Shown here: positions 38,039 to 47,120 of the stretch, in pieces | How positions within the stretch are numbered: position 1 is the first letter of the stretch | Layout: every line of letters begins with the position of its first letter | Assembly: GCF_000331515.1 (NCBI RefSeq) | Contig: NZ_AMZO01000006.1 | Coordinates: forward strand, 558,001 to 622,000 | Direction of reading: 5' to 3' | Origin: Photobacterium marinum | Lineage (GTDB): Bacteria; Pseudomonadota; Gammaproteobacteria; Enterobacterales; Vibrionaceae | Length of the DNA stretch: 64,000 bases | Made by a program: the position numbers and the translations under genes | Notes under the pieces: generated by a model | Told to the model about the DNA's origin: nothing | The model's input: only the letters and a program-made list of their open reading frames with translations | Databases searched by the model: none

Positions 38039-39418
38039 ATGAACACTTGGGTTTGCTTATTACCCCCAATTATTGCTATTACTCTTGCTATTACGACACG
38101 ACAGGCTCTGTTATCCATCTATTCTGGTGTGTTAATTGGAGCGATTTTATTACAAAGGGATTTACTGGCAGGCATCACCATGAGCTTTGATGCGGTGGCC
38201 CAGACTTTTAGCTCAGAGAGTACAGTAAAAAGTCTGATTTTTATTTTGGTGATCGGTGCCATTATTAACGTCCTTCGCCAGTCGGGGGCGGTTAGTCAGG
38301 CCATCCTGATGCTGACTGAGCAGAAAAAGTGGGTTAAAACACAGCAGGGAGCTCAGATCCTGACTTTTCTGATGGGCTTTCTGATGTGTCTGGAAGGGAT
38401 TGGTTCGATGATGATGGTCGGTTTAGTTGGTCGGCCCTTGTTTGCCCAACACCATTTGTCGAAGGAAAAACTCGCTTATGTGGCTAACAGTACCGGTGCT
38501 CCTTTAGCCTGGTTGCTGCCTGTTAGCGGGGCTGGAGTGTTTTTAGCCAGTCTGCTTAATGCGCAGGTTGAACAAGGTGTCCTTTCGGGGCAGTCAATGG
38601 TCTACTTGTTTGACGCTATTCATTATCAGTTTTATACCATCCTGGTTTTGTTGTCTGTTCCGGTATTAGCGATATTCAGGCATGACTTTTCGTCAAACAT
38701 TAATAGGGAAAGAACTCAGAAAGAACGGGAAAGCACCGACGCTGAAAAAGCAACTATTAGTGTTGTTACGGTGATGATGTTAATGATGCCGATTGCAATT
38801 CTGCTGGGTTCTATATTCTTGATAATGACAACGACCGGAAACGGGAATCCGCTCAAAGGAACTATTAGTGATGCTATTTATTGGAGTGGTTTCATTACAT
38901 TGATTGGTTCAGGCTTTATATATCGCTTAGCGGGTGTTGTGTTCGGTAAGTATATGGCATGGGTAATGGAGGGGTTTAAGCAAATATTGCCAGCTGTTGT
39001 CATTCTGGTTCTGGCTTTTACCCTAAGCTATATCATAGGGCTGTTAGGTACAGGGCATTACCTCGCTGGTATGCTGGCGACTAATTTTCCATTTTGGTTT
39101 ATGCCTGCCGTCATATTCCTGGCTGGAATTGTGATTTCATTTTCTACCGGAAGCTCAGCTGCGACAGTGAGTATTTTGACGCCAATTGTTATTCCGATGG
39201 CAATGAGCCTTGGACTTGAGGTGGCGCTAGTGATTGGTGCATTAGTATCGGGAGCCGTTTTCGGTGATCAAAGCTCGCCGATTTCAGATTCGGTTATTGT
39301 GGCTGCATCGGCGGCTGATTGTGAGCCAGAGCGGCACTTTAGAACGCAACTTCCGCTGACACTGAGTTTTGCGGTACTGTCATTCACAGGATACATCATT
39401 GTCGGTTCAATGGGCTAG
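38039..39418 (+). CDS. NhaC-family Na+/H+ antiporter
   Basis: 459 residues with about 11 membrane helices. The NhaC-type motifs are visible: STGAPLAWLLPVSGAG (about 155-170), FSTGSSAATVSI and FGDQSSPISDSVI (about 418-430) in the second half. It may exchange sodium for protons or carry an organic substrate, since the family is mixed. It lies 74 bases ahead of an AraC-type regulator. Confidence 0.85.
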   Translation: MNTWVCLLPPIIAITLAITTRQALLSIYSGVLIGAILLQRDLLAGITMSFDAVAQTFSSESTVKSLIFILVIGAIINVLRQSGAVSQAILMLTEQKKWVKTQQGAQILTFLMGFLMCLEGIGSMMMVGLVGRPLFAQHHLSKEKLAYVANSTGAPLAWLLPVSGAGVFLASLLNAQVEQGVLSGQSMVYLFDAIHYQFYTILVLLSVPVLAIFRHDFSSNINRERTQKERESTDAEKATISVVTVMMLMMPIAILLGSIFLIMTTTGNGNPLKGTISDAIYWSGFITLIGSGFIYRLAGVVFGKYMAWVMEGFKQILPAVVILVLAFTLSYIIGLLGTGHYLAGMLATNFPFWFMPAVIFLAGIVISFSTGSSAATVSILTPIVIPMAMSLGLEVALVIGALVSGAVFGDQSSPISDSVIVAASAADCEPERHFRTQLPLTLSFAVLSFTGYIIVGSMG

Positions 39419-39492
39419 GGACACCTTAATAACTTGATGCTCATCAGTTCCATCCTTTACACTGCGTTTTCGTGTCTTGGATGGAGCGGTGA

Positions 39493-40371
39493 ATGGACAT
39501 TCCACATATTGGTTTTAACCATGAGAAAACCAATCAGGCTGAGTTAGAAATTTTCGATCTTTCATCACTGTACCAGAGACAAAATTTGTCTCATGATCCT
39601 CAAACTCCGCATCGGGTAAACTTCTTCATGTTGGTTTACATTGAGCAGGGCGAAGGTGTGCACATGGTCGACTTTATCAACTATGCTTTCTCACCCGGTT
39701 CGCTCATTTTTGTCCAGCGAGAACAGGTTCATGCCTTTGATTTTTCCTCGAAGCCGCAAGGTAAAGTTATGCTCTTTACTCAGGCATTTCTTGATCAGGT
39801 GCATGCTAATATGCGCTTGCCGAACTTTACTCCGACACACCTGAATCACCAGCATAACCCTTTATCGCATTTAGATGGGCTAAATTCTCAGCGAGTACCT
39901 GCACTGATTAATGAAATGATCACTGAGATTGGATTGGATCAATCCGATCCTCTGATTGTGATGTATCTGTTCTCTGCGCTGACCCTGATATTGCACCGAC
40001 TGCGCCCTGAGCTTCGTTACGACCAATTGACACAGGCGCAAAGCGTGAAGCTCGCTCGTTTCTTTGAACTGATGCAGGCACACTTCCAGCACAATCGAGA
40101 TGCCAGTTGGTATGCAAGTCAAATTAATACAACCTATAAGACGCTCAACCAAGTGTGTAAGCTAGCAACAGGCTTAACCGCAAAACAGATGGTTGATGCA
40201 TTTACTATTATCGAAATGAAGCGTCGTTTAGTTGTAACAAATACTACTTCTCAGCAAATGGCTTACGACTTCGGTTTTGAGGATGCCAGTAACTTTGTGA
40301 AGTACTTTAAAAAACAAACTCAGTTAACTCCGCTCCAGTTTCAAAAACAGTATACGAATCCGGAGCTATAG
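39493..40371 (+). CDS. AraC-family transcription regulator
   Basis: 292 residues. N-terminal cupin-like ligand domain (about 25-130, with NFFMLVYIEQGEG) and a C-terminal double helix-turn-helix in the last 95 residues (WYASQINTTYKTLNQVCKLA, then MAYDFGFEDASNFVKYFKKQ). A likely activator of the adjacent NhaC/NmrA genes; ligand unknown. Confidence 0.9.
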   Translation: MDIPHIGFNHEKTNQAELEIFDLSSLYQRQNLSHDPQTPHRVNFFMLVYIEQGEGVHMVDFINYAFSPGSLIFVQREQVHAFDFSSKPQGKVMLFTQAFLDQVHANMRLPNFTPTHLNHQHNPLSHLDGLNSQRVPALINEMITEIGLDQSDPLIVMYLFSALTLILHRLRPELRYDQLTQAQSVKLARFFELMQAHFQHNRDASWYASQINTTYKTLNQVCKLATGLTAKQMVDAFTIIEMKRRLVVTNTTSQQMAYDFGFEDASNFVKYFKKQTQLTPLQFQKQYTNPEL

Positions 40372-40534
40372 ATAGGAGGTGATCTATTCTAAGCTCTTCT
40401 TTTATAAAGAAAATAATAGTTGTGTAAATGTTGCTTGTGATGTTTACTTATGTTGGTTCGAGCGAAGAATAAGCGTTAGCAACTGAATGCTTATGGCTTT
40501 AAATATCCGACTTCCAAAATTAGATTTATTAAGT

Positions 40535-41545
40535 ATGAGTATGACTAATAAGAAAGTTCGTTGGGGTATTGCCGGGTTAGGTAAAATCGCACATCGATTT
40601 GCAAAAGATCTTACCCAGCATGTTGAAAATGGAGAACTATATGCTGTCGCGGCAAGAGACCTGCAGCGGTCCGAGGCGTTCTCCAGTGAATACAACTGTC
40701 AAAATAGTTATGGTTCATATCAGGCATTAGCAGAAGACCCAAATGTTGATGTTGTCTACATTGCTACAATTCATCCTTTTCATAAAAGCATGGCTGAGCT
40801 GTTTTTAACTCACGGTAAACACGTTTTGGTTGAAAAGCCAGCTTTTACTAATACAGAAGACTGGGATGAAATGTCTTCGCTCGCTAAAGAGAAGGGCTTA
40901 CTTTTAGTCGAAGCAATGAAGTCAGTTGCCTTTCCTGCTTATCGTGAATTGCGACAGCTTATTAAAGATAACAATATGAAAATTGACTCTGTTGAGGCTG
41001 CGTTTGGCAACTGGCATGAGTTCGATACCAGTCAGCAAATATTCAACCCTGATTTATGTGGTGGGGCTACATTAGATGTGGGTGTGTATGCTTTATGGCT
41101 GTACACTGATTTATGCCAACTCATGAAAACTTCAGTATTAGAACCCTCAGTGAAACATAGTAAAGACAATGTTAAATCTGAAGTAGACGAAAATGTAGAG
41201 TTACTTTTTGAGGGAGAGATCAAAGGAAAAATTTGCGCCTCTATTACTCGTAACCTAAAGCGTGAAGCCATAATTAGAGGTCCTGAACTTGAAATAACCA
41301 TCCATGAAAAGTGGTGGAACCCAAGAACCATTGACATTTTATATCAGGGAAAGAAGCAACAAATTACTACACTCGTGAGAGGTGGGGGATTTGAATACGA
41401 GATTGAGCATATTTCTTCACTTATACTTAATGGAAAATATCAATCTGATGTCATGCGTTCTGAGACTAGCCGAAAAGTCATTTCAATAATGGAAACTAGC
41501 TTAACAGAGAATGGCTTTCAGCATTTAGTTCGTTCAATGGGGTAA
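40535..41545 (+). CDS. Gfo/Idh/MocA-family oxidoreductase
   Basis: 336 residues from the ATG at 40535; an upstream ATG at 40487 is possible and neither has a strong ribosome site. N-terminal Rossmann fold GIAGLGKIAHRFAKDL, the EKP motif in HVLVEKPAFT, and the C-terminal sugar-domain beta sheet. A likely NAD(P)-dependent dehydrogenase of a sugar, polyol or inositol-type substrate. Base composition is more AT-rich than that of its neighbours. Confidence 0.85.
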   Translation: MSMTNKKVRWGIAGLGKIAHRFAKDLTQHVENGELYAVAARDLQRSEAFSSEYNCQNSYGSYQALAEDPNVDVVYIATIHPFHKSMAELFLTHGKHVLVEKPAFTNTEDWDEMSSLAKEKGLLLVEAMKSVAFPAYRELRQLIKDNNMKIDSVEAAFGNWHEFDTSQQIFNPDLCGGATLDVGVYALWLYTDLCQLMKTSVLEPSVKHSKDNVKSEVDENVELLFEGEIKGKICASITRNLKREAIIRGPELEITIHEKWWNPRTIDILYQGKKQQITTLVRGGGFEYEIEHISSLILNGKYQSDVMRSETSRKVISIMETSLTENGFQHLVRSMG

Positions 41546-41780
41546 GGTAGCTTCAAAACCGTTAGTAACGATTTATCTCATAGCAAATGGTTATTCATCT
41601 TCGTAAGCTCAGTTCAAATAGGCATTTTTGCACACTATGGAGAGTAGCTAATGAACAAGCGATATTGCTGAGATCAAATTTTTTTGCAAATCATTGATCA
41701 TGACAATATGAAAAGAGTAGATTTTTGAAATGGTTATCTGTTTAAGAGAGGAATGAATAATTTTAGAATGGTAGTTTTAA

Positions 41781-41814
41781 TTGGCGTAAATGGTAATAGT
41801 ACCACTTACGCCAA
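41781..41814 (-). terminator. Terminator downstream of cspA
   Basis: A stem of about 14 bp with one mismatch (TTGGCGTAA...TTACGCCAA outer, TGGTA/TACCA inner) and a 4-base loop, 10 bases after the cspA stop. On the minus strand it is followed by TTAAAAC, a weak T stretch. Confidence 0.65.
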
Positions 41815-41823
41815 CTTGTCAAA

Positions 41824-42036
41824 TTACAGCGCTACTACGTTAGCTGCTTGAGGGCCTTTTTGACCTTGTTCTACGTCGAAAGATACTTTTTGACCTTCAG
41901 ACAGAGTTTTGAAACCTTCAGAAGCAATTGCACGGAAGTGAACGAAAACGTCAGCGCCGCCGTTGTCTTGAGTAATGAAACCAAAACCTTTTTCTTCGTT
42001 AAACCACTTTACGATACCAGTTGTTTTGTTAGACAT
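41824..42036 (-). CDS. cspA: Cold-shock protein CspA
   Basis: 70 residues forming one cold-shock domain with both RNA-binding motifs: KGFGFI (RNP-1) and VFVHF (RNP-2). An RNA chaperone of the cytoplasm. The start at 42036 has AAGGGA upstream; the open frame extends further 5' but that part is untranslated leader. The paralogue letter is not certain. Confidence 0.92.
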   Translation of the reverse strand: MSNKTTGIVKWFNEEKGFGFITQDNGGADVFVHFRAIASEGFKTLSEGQKVSFDVEQGQKGPQAANVVAL

Positions 42037-42190
42037 GATGTGTCCCTTATATATAAATTCATAATGTAACCGCGATAATGCGATGCGCTGAAGGTCTGAA
42101 ATATTGAATGTGACGATGAAGCTAAGGGAAACACTAAGGATAACAACAATAACGAAGGAATTCTGAGGTTTTACTTTGACTTGAGTTTCA
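42037..42190 (-). promoter_or_regulatory. cspA leader and promoter region
   Basis: About 150 bases without another gene precede the start, in line with the long structured leaders of cold-shock genes. No cold box could be recognised, and the promoter was not pinned down. Confidence 0.4.
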
Positions 42191-42436
42191 CTAATAATTC
42201 TGAACAACAGAGCGAGATGAATAATACCTTAGTGTTGAACGTTGTAAAGATTTATTTTCATTTTTTTTAAACACCAATCCAGATTCTGATTTTGAGGTGT
42301 GACAATCTCTTGTATTCCAAACAATTACCAATTTCACTGTCATGTCAATGTGTTCCCATTCACCAGGATTATAGTAACGAGCGGTATGTTTTTTTAACCG
42401 AGCCAATTCAACTAACTGCTCCAGTGTGATGTGCAA
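42191..42436 (-). CDS. Small ORF beside an attC-like site, TTG start
   Basis: 81 codons, starting at TTG (42436) since an in-frame TAG lies two codons earlier; an internal ATG gives 50 codons. The protein is not recognised (first half [20 protein letters not shown]). No ribosome site is visible. Its start falls two bases from the outer end of the attC-like repeat, as in integron gene cassettes. It may be a real cassette gene or chance. Confidence 0.35.
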   Translation of the reverse strand: MHITLEQLVELARLKKHTARYYNPGEWEHIDMTVKLVIVWNTRDCHTSKSESGLVFKKNENKSLQRSTLRYYSSRSVVQNY

Positions 42437-42437
42437 G

Positions 42438-42547
42438 GTCTAACTAGAAAATGCGTTGCAACCGTGCAGGACGTTTCACCCCAATGGCCTCCTAACATTT
42501 ACCTTCTGGTAAAAAACGGACGTAAAGGAGCACATTTCTAGTTAGGT
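42438..42547. other. attC-like inverted repeat
   Basis: The ends read GTCTAAC (42438-42444) and GTTAGGT (42541-42547), matching the attC core forms RYYYAAC and GTTRRRY. The arms are complementary for 11 bp (CTAACTAGAAA / TTTCTAGTTAG), then an unpaired A at 42451 and two further pairs, which resembles the extrahelical bases of attC. The interior also folds (TTACC-TTCT-GGTAA at 42500-42513). The length of 110 bases is within the attC range. No integrase is present in the window. Confidence 0.45.
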
Positions 42548-42699
42548 CTCATTCCTTTAATTTTGTTCACGCGGTTAATTACAGTTACATAACCAACTAA
42601 AGCTGTGATAATAGCCGACCACAATGTATGGTGACTAAATTACCATAGGCATCAGTACTTATAAGAAGTGCAATATTCATATCAATAGGACAATCATCT

Positions 42700-43296
42700 A
42701 TGCGCGCCTTTGTATTACGAGCCAGATCCGCTCCTACCGACAGTCAGCAATTATTGGCATCAGTAGGTCAGGAGGCCCACACCGAAATTCTGGCCCACAC
42801 TCTGATGAACTCTATCTTTGTGGCACAATCGCACCGCGAAGATGTCGTGGTTTACTTGGTGCTGGAAAGCACTCAAGACTTTTCCCGTACCATTTGCTTC
42901 AGAGCTAATGAGATTAGTAATATCGGTGGTTTTCATGAGCAAGCGCTTATGAATAAAGTAGCCCGGGCATTAGACCTATCCAAAGGTATGAGCAAGGAGC
43001 AAAAGCGTGAAGTAGAAGCCGGGATTACCGTTCAGACTATTAGTTTTGAAAAACTGGTGCAGGAGTTAGCTGAGGATTACCAGCTGTTCATGATGGATAA
43101 AAAAGGTACTTTTATTCGCGAGCAGGAATTTAACGGCAACCCTTGCTTTATACTTACAGATCATATCCCTATGCCAAAGAAGAGCTTTAACAGTTTGAAG
43201 CGATTAGGAGCAACAAAAATCAGTTTAGGGCCAAAGATGCTGTTTGCCTCTCAGTGTGTGGTATTGATCCACAATGAACTGGATCTCTGTCAATAG
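42700..43296 (+). CDS. trmY: TrmY / UPF0217 SPOUT methyltransferase
   Basis: 198 residues. The family signature is strong: MRAFVLRARSAPTD at the N-terminus, HTEILAHTLMN and SQSHREDVV, and the C-terminal SPOUT knot LTDHIPM...KISLGPKMLFASQC. In archaea TrmY methylates N1 of pseudouridine 54 in tRNA. Most bacteria have m5U at position 54 instead, so the substrate here is not clear. Single gene with its own terminator. Confidence 0.88.
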   Translation: MRAFVLRARSAPTDSQQLLASVGQEAHTEILAHTLMNSIFVAQSHREDVVVYLVLESTQDFSRTICFRANEISNIGGFHEQALMNKVARALDLSKGMSKEQKREVEAGITVQTISFEKLVQELAEDYQLFMMDKKGTFIREQEFNGNPCFILTDHIPMPKKSFNSLKRLGATKISLGPKMLFASQCVVLIHNELDLCQ

Positions 43297-43309
43297 ACCT
43301 ATTAATCCA

Positions 43310-43388
43310 CATGAGAGTTGCCGCTTTTGTTTTTTGAATTAAGAGCCAGAGCCAGAGCCTTAATCCAAATGGGTAACTCTCTTTTTTC
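43310..43388 (+). terminator. Terminator after trmY
   Basis: An extended hairpin: outer GAGAGTT / AACTCTC and inner ATTAAG / CTTAAT stems, followed by TTTTTT at 43382-43387. The loop holds a short AGCCAG repeat. It ends the trmY transcript. Confidence 0.6.
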
Positions 43389-43425
43389 AAACTGAAGTAT
43401 CAGGCCAGATCTGATACTTCAGTTT
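43389..43425. other. 15-bp perfect inverted repeat between convergent genes
   Basis: AAACTGAAGTATCAG / CTGATACTTCAGTTT with a 7-base spacer. It lies between the trmY terminator and the old-yellow-enzyme stop. No T run follows on the minus strand, so its terminator role for that gene is uncertain. Confidence 0.6.
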
Positions 43426-43450
43426 GTGTTTACTAGGCAATCTGCCTCAA

Positions 43451-44548
43451 TTATCTCTTCTTATGAACGACACAAAAGTTGCCACGTCTTGTGCGGCATT
43501 TTGAGCATCTTTCACAGTCTACCGGTGCTCTGCTACCTTCTTTCCAGCGCTTGAGTAAATGAGGTTCAGCAAGCAAAGGTCGTGATAGAGCAAAGTATTG
43601 AATGTTGGTTTTATCTGCGATCTTTTCTATAGCATCAATATCGCTCAGGCCACCAACGGTAATTACAGGCACATTCACATCCTGGCTAATTACATCGCCA
43701 TATTCATGGAAATAGCCTTCTTCCTGCAGGGTATGGCCGTCAAAAGACTCACCAATCATAGTGTTTGCTTTGCCATGAATGTTGCCAGAAATGATGATTC
43801 CATCTACGCCAATGGCTTCTAATTTCTTACAAATGATGCGTGTTTCATCGAAGCTTAAGCCACCCTCAAAAAACTCTGATGCCGTCAGTTTCACTAATAT
43901 TGGATACTCATTACCGACTAGTTTTCTGATCTCTGTGTATATCTCCAATAGGAATCGCATGCGATTATCGAGACTGCCGCCGTATTCATCTTCTCGACGA
44001 TTGTAATACGGGCTCAGAAACTGGTTGATCAAATAGGTGTGCGCTGCGTGAATTTCAACGCCATCAAAGCCTGACTCCTGGGCTCTCCGGCTTGCTTGTG
44101 CGAATGCCTGAACGATGTAGTTGATTTCATTTTTAGTCATCGCTTTACCGAGTGTTCCTGTACCTCGTTCTGGCACTTCACTCGGTGCATAAATCACCCT
44201 TTCTCCGACGTTGTGAGTGGTTTTTGTACCACCGTAGGCAAGCTGCATGACGATTTTGGAATCATGGGAATGTACTAATTCGGTCAGCTTTTTGTACTCA
44301 TCGATAAAGGAATCATTGTACATTCCCATCATGCCGGCATTGGGCTTCTCTTCTTCTACAATATTGGCATAACCCGTTACAATCAGACCGACTTCACCTT
44401 TGGCAAGTTCTTCGTAGATAGCGTATAGCTTATCCGTCATATGACCATCTTCTGTGGCAAGGTTTTCCCATGTAGCGCTTCTGATAAAGCGGTTTTTAAG
44501 CGTCATGTTGCCAAGACGGGCTTCTGAAAACAAAGTGCTCAAGTCCAA
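43451..44548 (-). CDS. Old yellow enzyme-type NADH:flavin oxidoreductase
   Basis: 365 residues, FMN TIM barrel. Visible motifs: FIRSATWENLATEDG at the N-terminus, GFDGVEIHAAHTYLINQFLS with the substrate histidine pair, YNRREDEYGGSLDNR, and the phosphate-binding segment YFALSRPLLAEP. The C-terminus has CERCSKC and a further cysteine, reminiscent of the [4Fe-4S] site of 2,4-dienoyl-CoA reductase but without the second half of that enzyme. The start is TTG (44548 or 44542), with AGAGGA just upstream; no ATG fits. It reduces activated double bonds. Confidence 0.88.
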   Translation of the reverse strand: MDLSTLFSEARLGNMTLKNRFIRSATWENLATEDGHMTDKLYAIYEELAKGEVGLIVTGYANIVEEEKPNAGMMGMYNDSFIDEYKKLTELVHSHDSKIVMQLAYGGTKTTHNVGERVIYAPSEVPERGTGTLGKAMTKNEINYIVQAFAQASRRAQESGFDGVEIHAAHTYLINQFLSPYYNRREDEYGGSLDNRMRFLLEIYTEIRKLVGNEYPILVKLTASEFFEGGLSFDETRIICKKLEAIGVDGIIISGNIHGKANTMIGESFDGHTLQEEGYFHEYGDVISQDVNVPVITVGGLSDIDAIEKIADKTNIQYFALSRPLLAEPHLLKRWKEGSRAPVDCERCSKCRTRRGNFCVVHKKR

Positions 44549-44764
44549 TCCTCTTTAAATCGGTTTAGTGCTATTCATCAGTGTTACAAAGAACCAGAAA
44601 AGAACAGCTATACAATATTTTATGTATGTGTAGTGAGTTTGATGAGTAACTGCACAATAACGACAATACGGATGAAGATCCTTAATCTGGATTAAAGTCG
44701 AGCCATTTTCATGTTGAAAGATCATGTTTGGTTGAATTTGAATCAGCTGCATTCAACCTTGGTT

Positions 44765-45664
44765 TTATGCAGCAAGAACCGGGTTCGTTTTGATTTTTTC
44801 TTCTATGAAGTCCATAAAACATTTTGTTTTAAGCGGGATGTTACGGTTCAGTGGATAAACGGCATTGATTGGGTACCTTTTATAGTAGTCTTTGAGTATA
44901 TGAACCAGTTGCCCAGACTCGATATAGGGTGCCACCAGCCAGGTGGGCATAAACGAGATGCCGGTATCTGCCAGTAGCATTTCCATCAGACCACATCCGG
45001 TATCACATTGAAAATTACCTGAAACCTGAACGGCGCTATCTTCCTTCTGGTTTGAGAAGTTCCAGATATTTCCCTTGGCTCCCAGACTATAAACGAGGCA
45101 GTTGTGTTGCTTTAACTCAAGTGGGTGCTGAGGTATTGAGTGTTTCTCCAGATAACCGGGGGAGGCGACAATAATGAGATCGTCCGAGCCTAAACGTCGG
45201 GCTATCATTGAAGAGTCTTTTAAGTCACCCAGTCGAATGGCAACATCAATGCCTTCTTCAACCAGATCAACCATCTTCTCACTAAATTTCAGATCGAGTT
45301 GGATTTCAGGGTAAGTGGCTAAAAATTCAGGAATTACTGGCGCAATATAGAGGGTTCCAAACATGACTGGAACCGTGACCCTAAGTTTTCCTCTTGGTGT
45401 CGTTGTTAACGATCTGGCTTCACTCTCGGCCTGCTCAATTTCACGTAATATATTAATCACACGCTCATAATAGCTTTGTCCCGTCTCAGTCAGTGTGTGA
45501 GTTCGGCTTCCTCTTACCAGCAACTGTGTGCCCAGATTTGATTCCAGCGCAGCTACGCGTTTGCTGATTGTTGCCTGGGTGGTGTTCTCCTCTCTGGCAA
45601 CAGTGGAAAAGCTCCCGGTTTCAACAACCCGTACAAATGAGCGCATAGCAATTAGTGTATCCAT
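44765..45664 (-). CDS. LysR-family transcription regulator
   Basis: 299 residues with an N-terminal helix-turn-helix (SFSTVAREENTTQATISKRV) and an effector domain. It lies upstream of the old yellow enzyme gene on the same strand with a 216-base gap, and opposite the FrnE-like gene. It is a candidate regulator of either. Closest in type to the CrgA/DsdC-like LysR group that senses electrophiles or aromatics. Confidence 0.9.
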   Translation of the reverse strand: MDTLIAMRSFVRVVETGSFSTVAREENTTQATISKRVAALESNLGTQLLVRGSRTHTLTETGQSYYERVINILREIEQAESEARSLTTTPRGKLRVTVPVMFGTLYIAPVIPEFLATYPEIQLDLKFSEKMVDLVEEGIDVAIRLGDLKDSSMIARRLGSDDLIIVASPGYLEKHSIPQHPLELKQHNCLVYSLGAKGNIWNFSNQKEDSAVQVSGNFQCDTGCGLMEMLLADTGISFMPTWLVAPYIESGQLVHILKDYYKRYPINAVYPLNRNIPLKTKCFMDFIEEKIKTNPVLAA

Positions 45665-46042
45665 TGATCTTCATTATTCCGATTGGGAATACCTTGTATT
45701 CATAAAAGCCTGAATGTAGTTATTACAAGCATAGATTACACTAAAAAACTGTTGAGTAGGCTATTGTTGAAATTTATTTTACATTGCTTCGTTGAAATTT
45801 CAGTAAGGAAATAACGCATCGTTCTGCAGTTGAAAATGGCACTTAAATTAAAATTGAAGAGCTGATTTTAGAAGTGGAAAGTCTCTCGTTATATGAGAAT
45901 TACGTGGAGTGTTGTTTTTAGTAGTAAAGGTTTTTAAAAATCCATTGCATTATTTATATGTCTAAGGTTGCCGATTAAAAACGCTCAGATCTTGGTCGTG
46001 ATTAATTTTTCATAGGTATATATAACTTTGAAGTTGAATATT
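45665..46042. other. AT-rich divergent promoter region
   Basis: 378 bases between the LysR gene and the FrnE-like gene, markedly AT-rich. It must contain both promoters. No clear palindrome or ORF was seen. Confidence 0.5.
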
Positions 46043-46939
46043 ATGAAAGAGAATATTATTGAAATTATTTGTTATACAGATCCTTATTGTACTTGGTGTT
46101 GGGGATCAGAGCCAATACTTCGAAAGTTAAAAGAACAGTATGGTGAACAGATTCATATTCGTTATGTTATGGGGGGCTTAGTTGAGGACATCAGGCAATT
46201 TCATGACCCGGCCAACGGTATTGGTGGCGAATATTGGTATAAAGACGTTGCGGCACATTGGTTGGAAGCTTCAAGCCGCCATAAAATGCCAGTAGATGAG
46301 CGCGTTTTCTATGATATGAAAAATGAGCATTTTTCAACACATCCGGCTTGCATTGCTTATGAAGTCGCCACATTTCAAGGAGAAATAAAGGCACATCGCT
46401 ATTTGAGAAGATTGCGGGAAGCGGCATCTATTGAACGACAAATCATTCAGCATAGAGAAGTTCAGGAAGCTCTTGCACTAGAGGTGGGTTTGGATGTCGA
46501 ACTGTTCAGAGATAGCATTGAAAGTGGAGCTGCTATCAAAGCATTTCACCGTGATCGCCTAGAGTGTCGACAAAAAGCTATTCATGGTTTTCCTAGTTAT
46601 ATTGTGAAAGGAAATAACGATGAATTTATATTAAATGGCTACATCCCATATCAAACTTTTGAGTTCTGCTTACGAGAGTTGTCCGATAATAAAATAAAAC
46701 AAAAAGAAATTAAGGCCAGTATGGCTCAAGTATTAGACTTTATTAGTCGTCACCAAAATGTTGCTCTTATCGAAGTGACAACTGTTTTTAATATTTCAGA
46801 AAAAAGAGCGAATGAAATATTAGCGGAACTTACAAGTCAAGGGTTAATAAAAGAGAAGAACCTGGGTAATGGTGTAATGTATTCAATAACTCCAAGTATA
46901 TTAACGTGTGATCCTCTAAGTGGTACGTGTTCTTTATAA
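46043..46939 (+). CDS. FrnE/DsbA-like thioredoxin-fold protein with winged-helix tail
   Basis: 298 residues from the ATG at 46043 (an in-frame TTG lies 15 bases earlier). Residues 5-200 form a DsbA/FrnE-like domain with the active motif CTWC at 16-19 and the cis-proline stretch HGFPSYIVKG. There is no signal peptide, so it is cytoplasmic. Residues about 225-285 look like a winged helix-turn-helix (TVFNISEKRANEILAELTSQ, LIKEKNLGNGVMYSI). The C-terminus has a second cysteine pair, CDPLSGTC. AT-rich compared with neighbours. It could be a redox-sensing regulator. Confidence 0.72.
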   Translation: MKENIIEIICYTDPYCTWCWGSEPILRKLKEQYGEQIHIRYVMGGLVEDIRQFHDPANGIGGEYWYKDVAAHWLEASSRHKMPVDERVFYDMKNEHFSTHPACIAYEVATFQGEIKAHRYLRRLREAASIERQIIQHREVQEALALEVGLDVELFRDSIESGAAIKAFHRDRLECRQKAIHGFPSYIVKGNNDEFILNGYIPYQTFEFCLRELSDNKIKQKEIKASMAQVLDFISRHQNVALIEVTTVFNISEKRANEILAELTSQGLIKEKNLGNGVMYSITPSILTCDPLSGTCSL

Positions 46940-47120
46940 CTAAAAACTAGCCAGTTTATCCACAGTCATCACTATTCCTGAAGAGAATACTAAGTATTCA
47001 AATTAACACAGATTTAATTGTTTCAGGAATGGATTATCTTTATTTACAAGCTCGCAACACCAGAGCCTTTAACTAAACTCAATTAAATTTGCGGGTGATT
47101 TCTACAATTAAAGGCTCGGA

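Noticed and set aside
43350..43370. Short AGCCAG repeat as a tandem-repeat locus
   Set aside because: Only two to three copies within a terminator loop; too few to call a repeat element.
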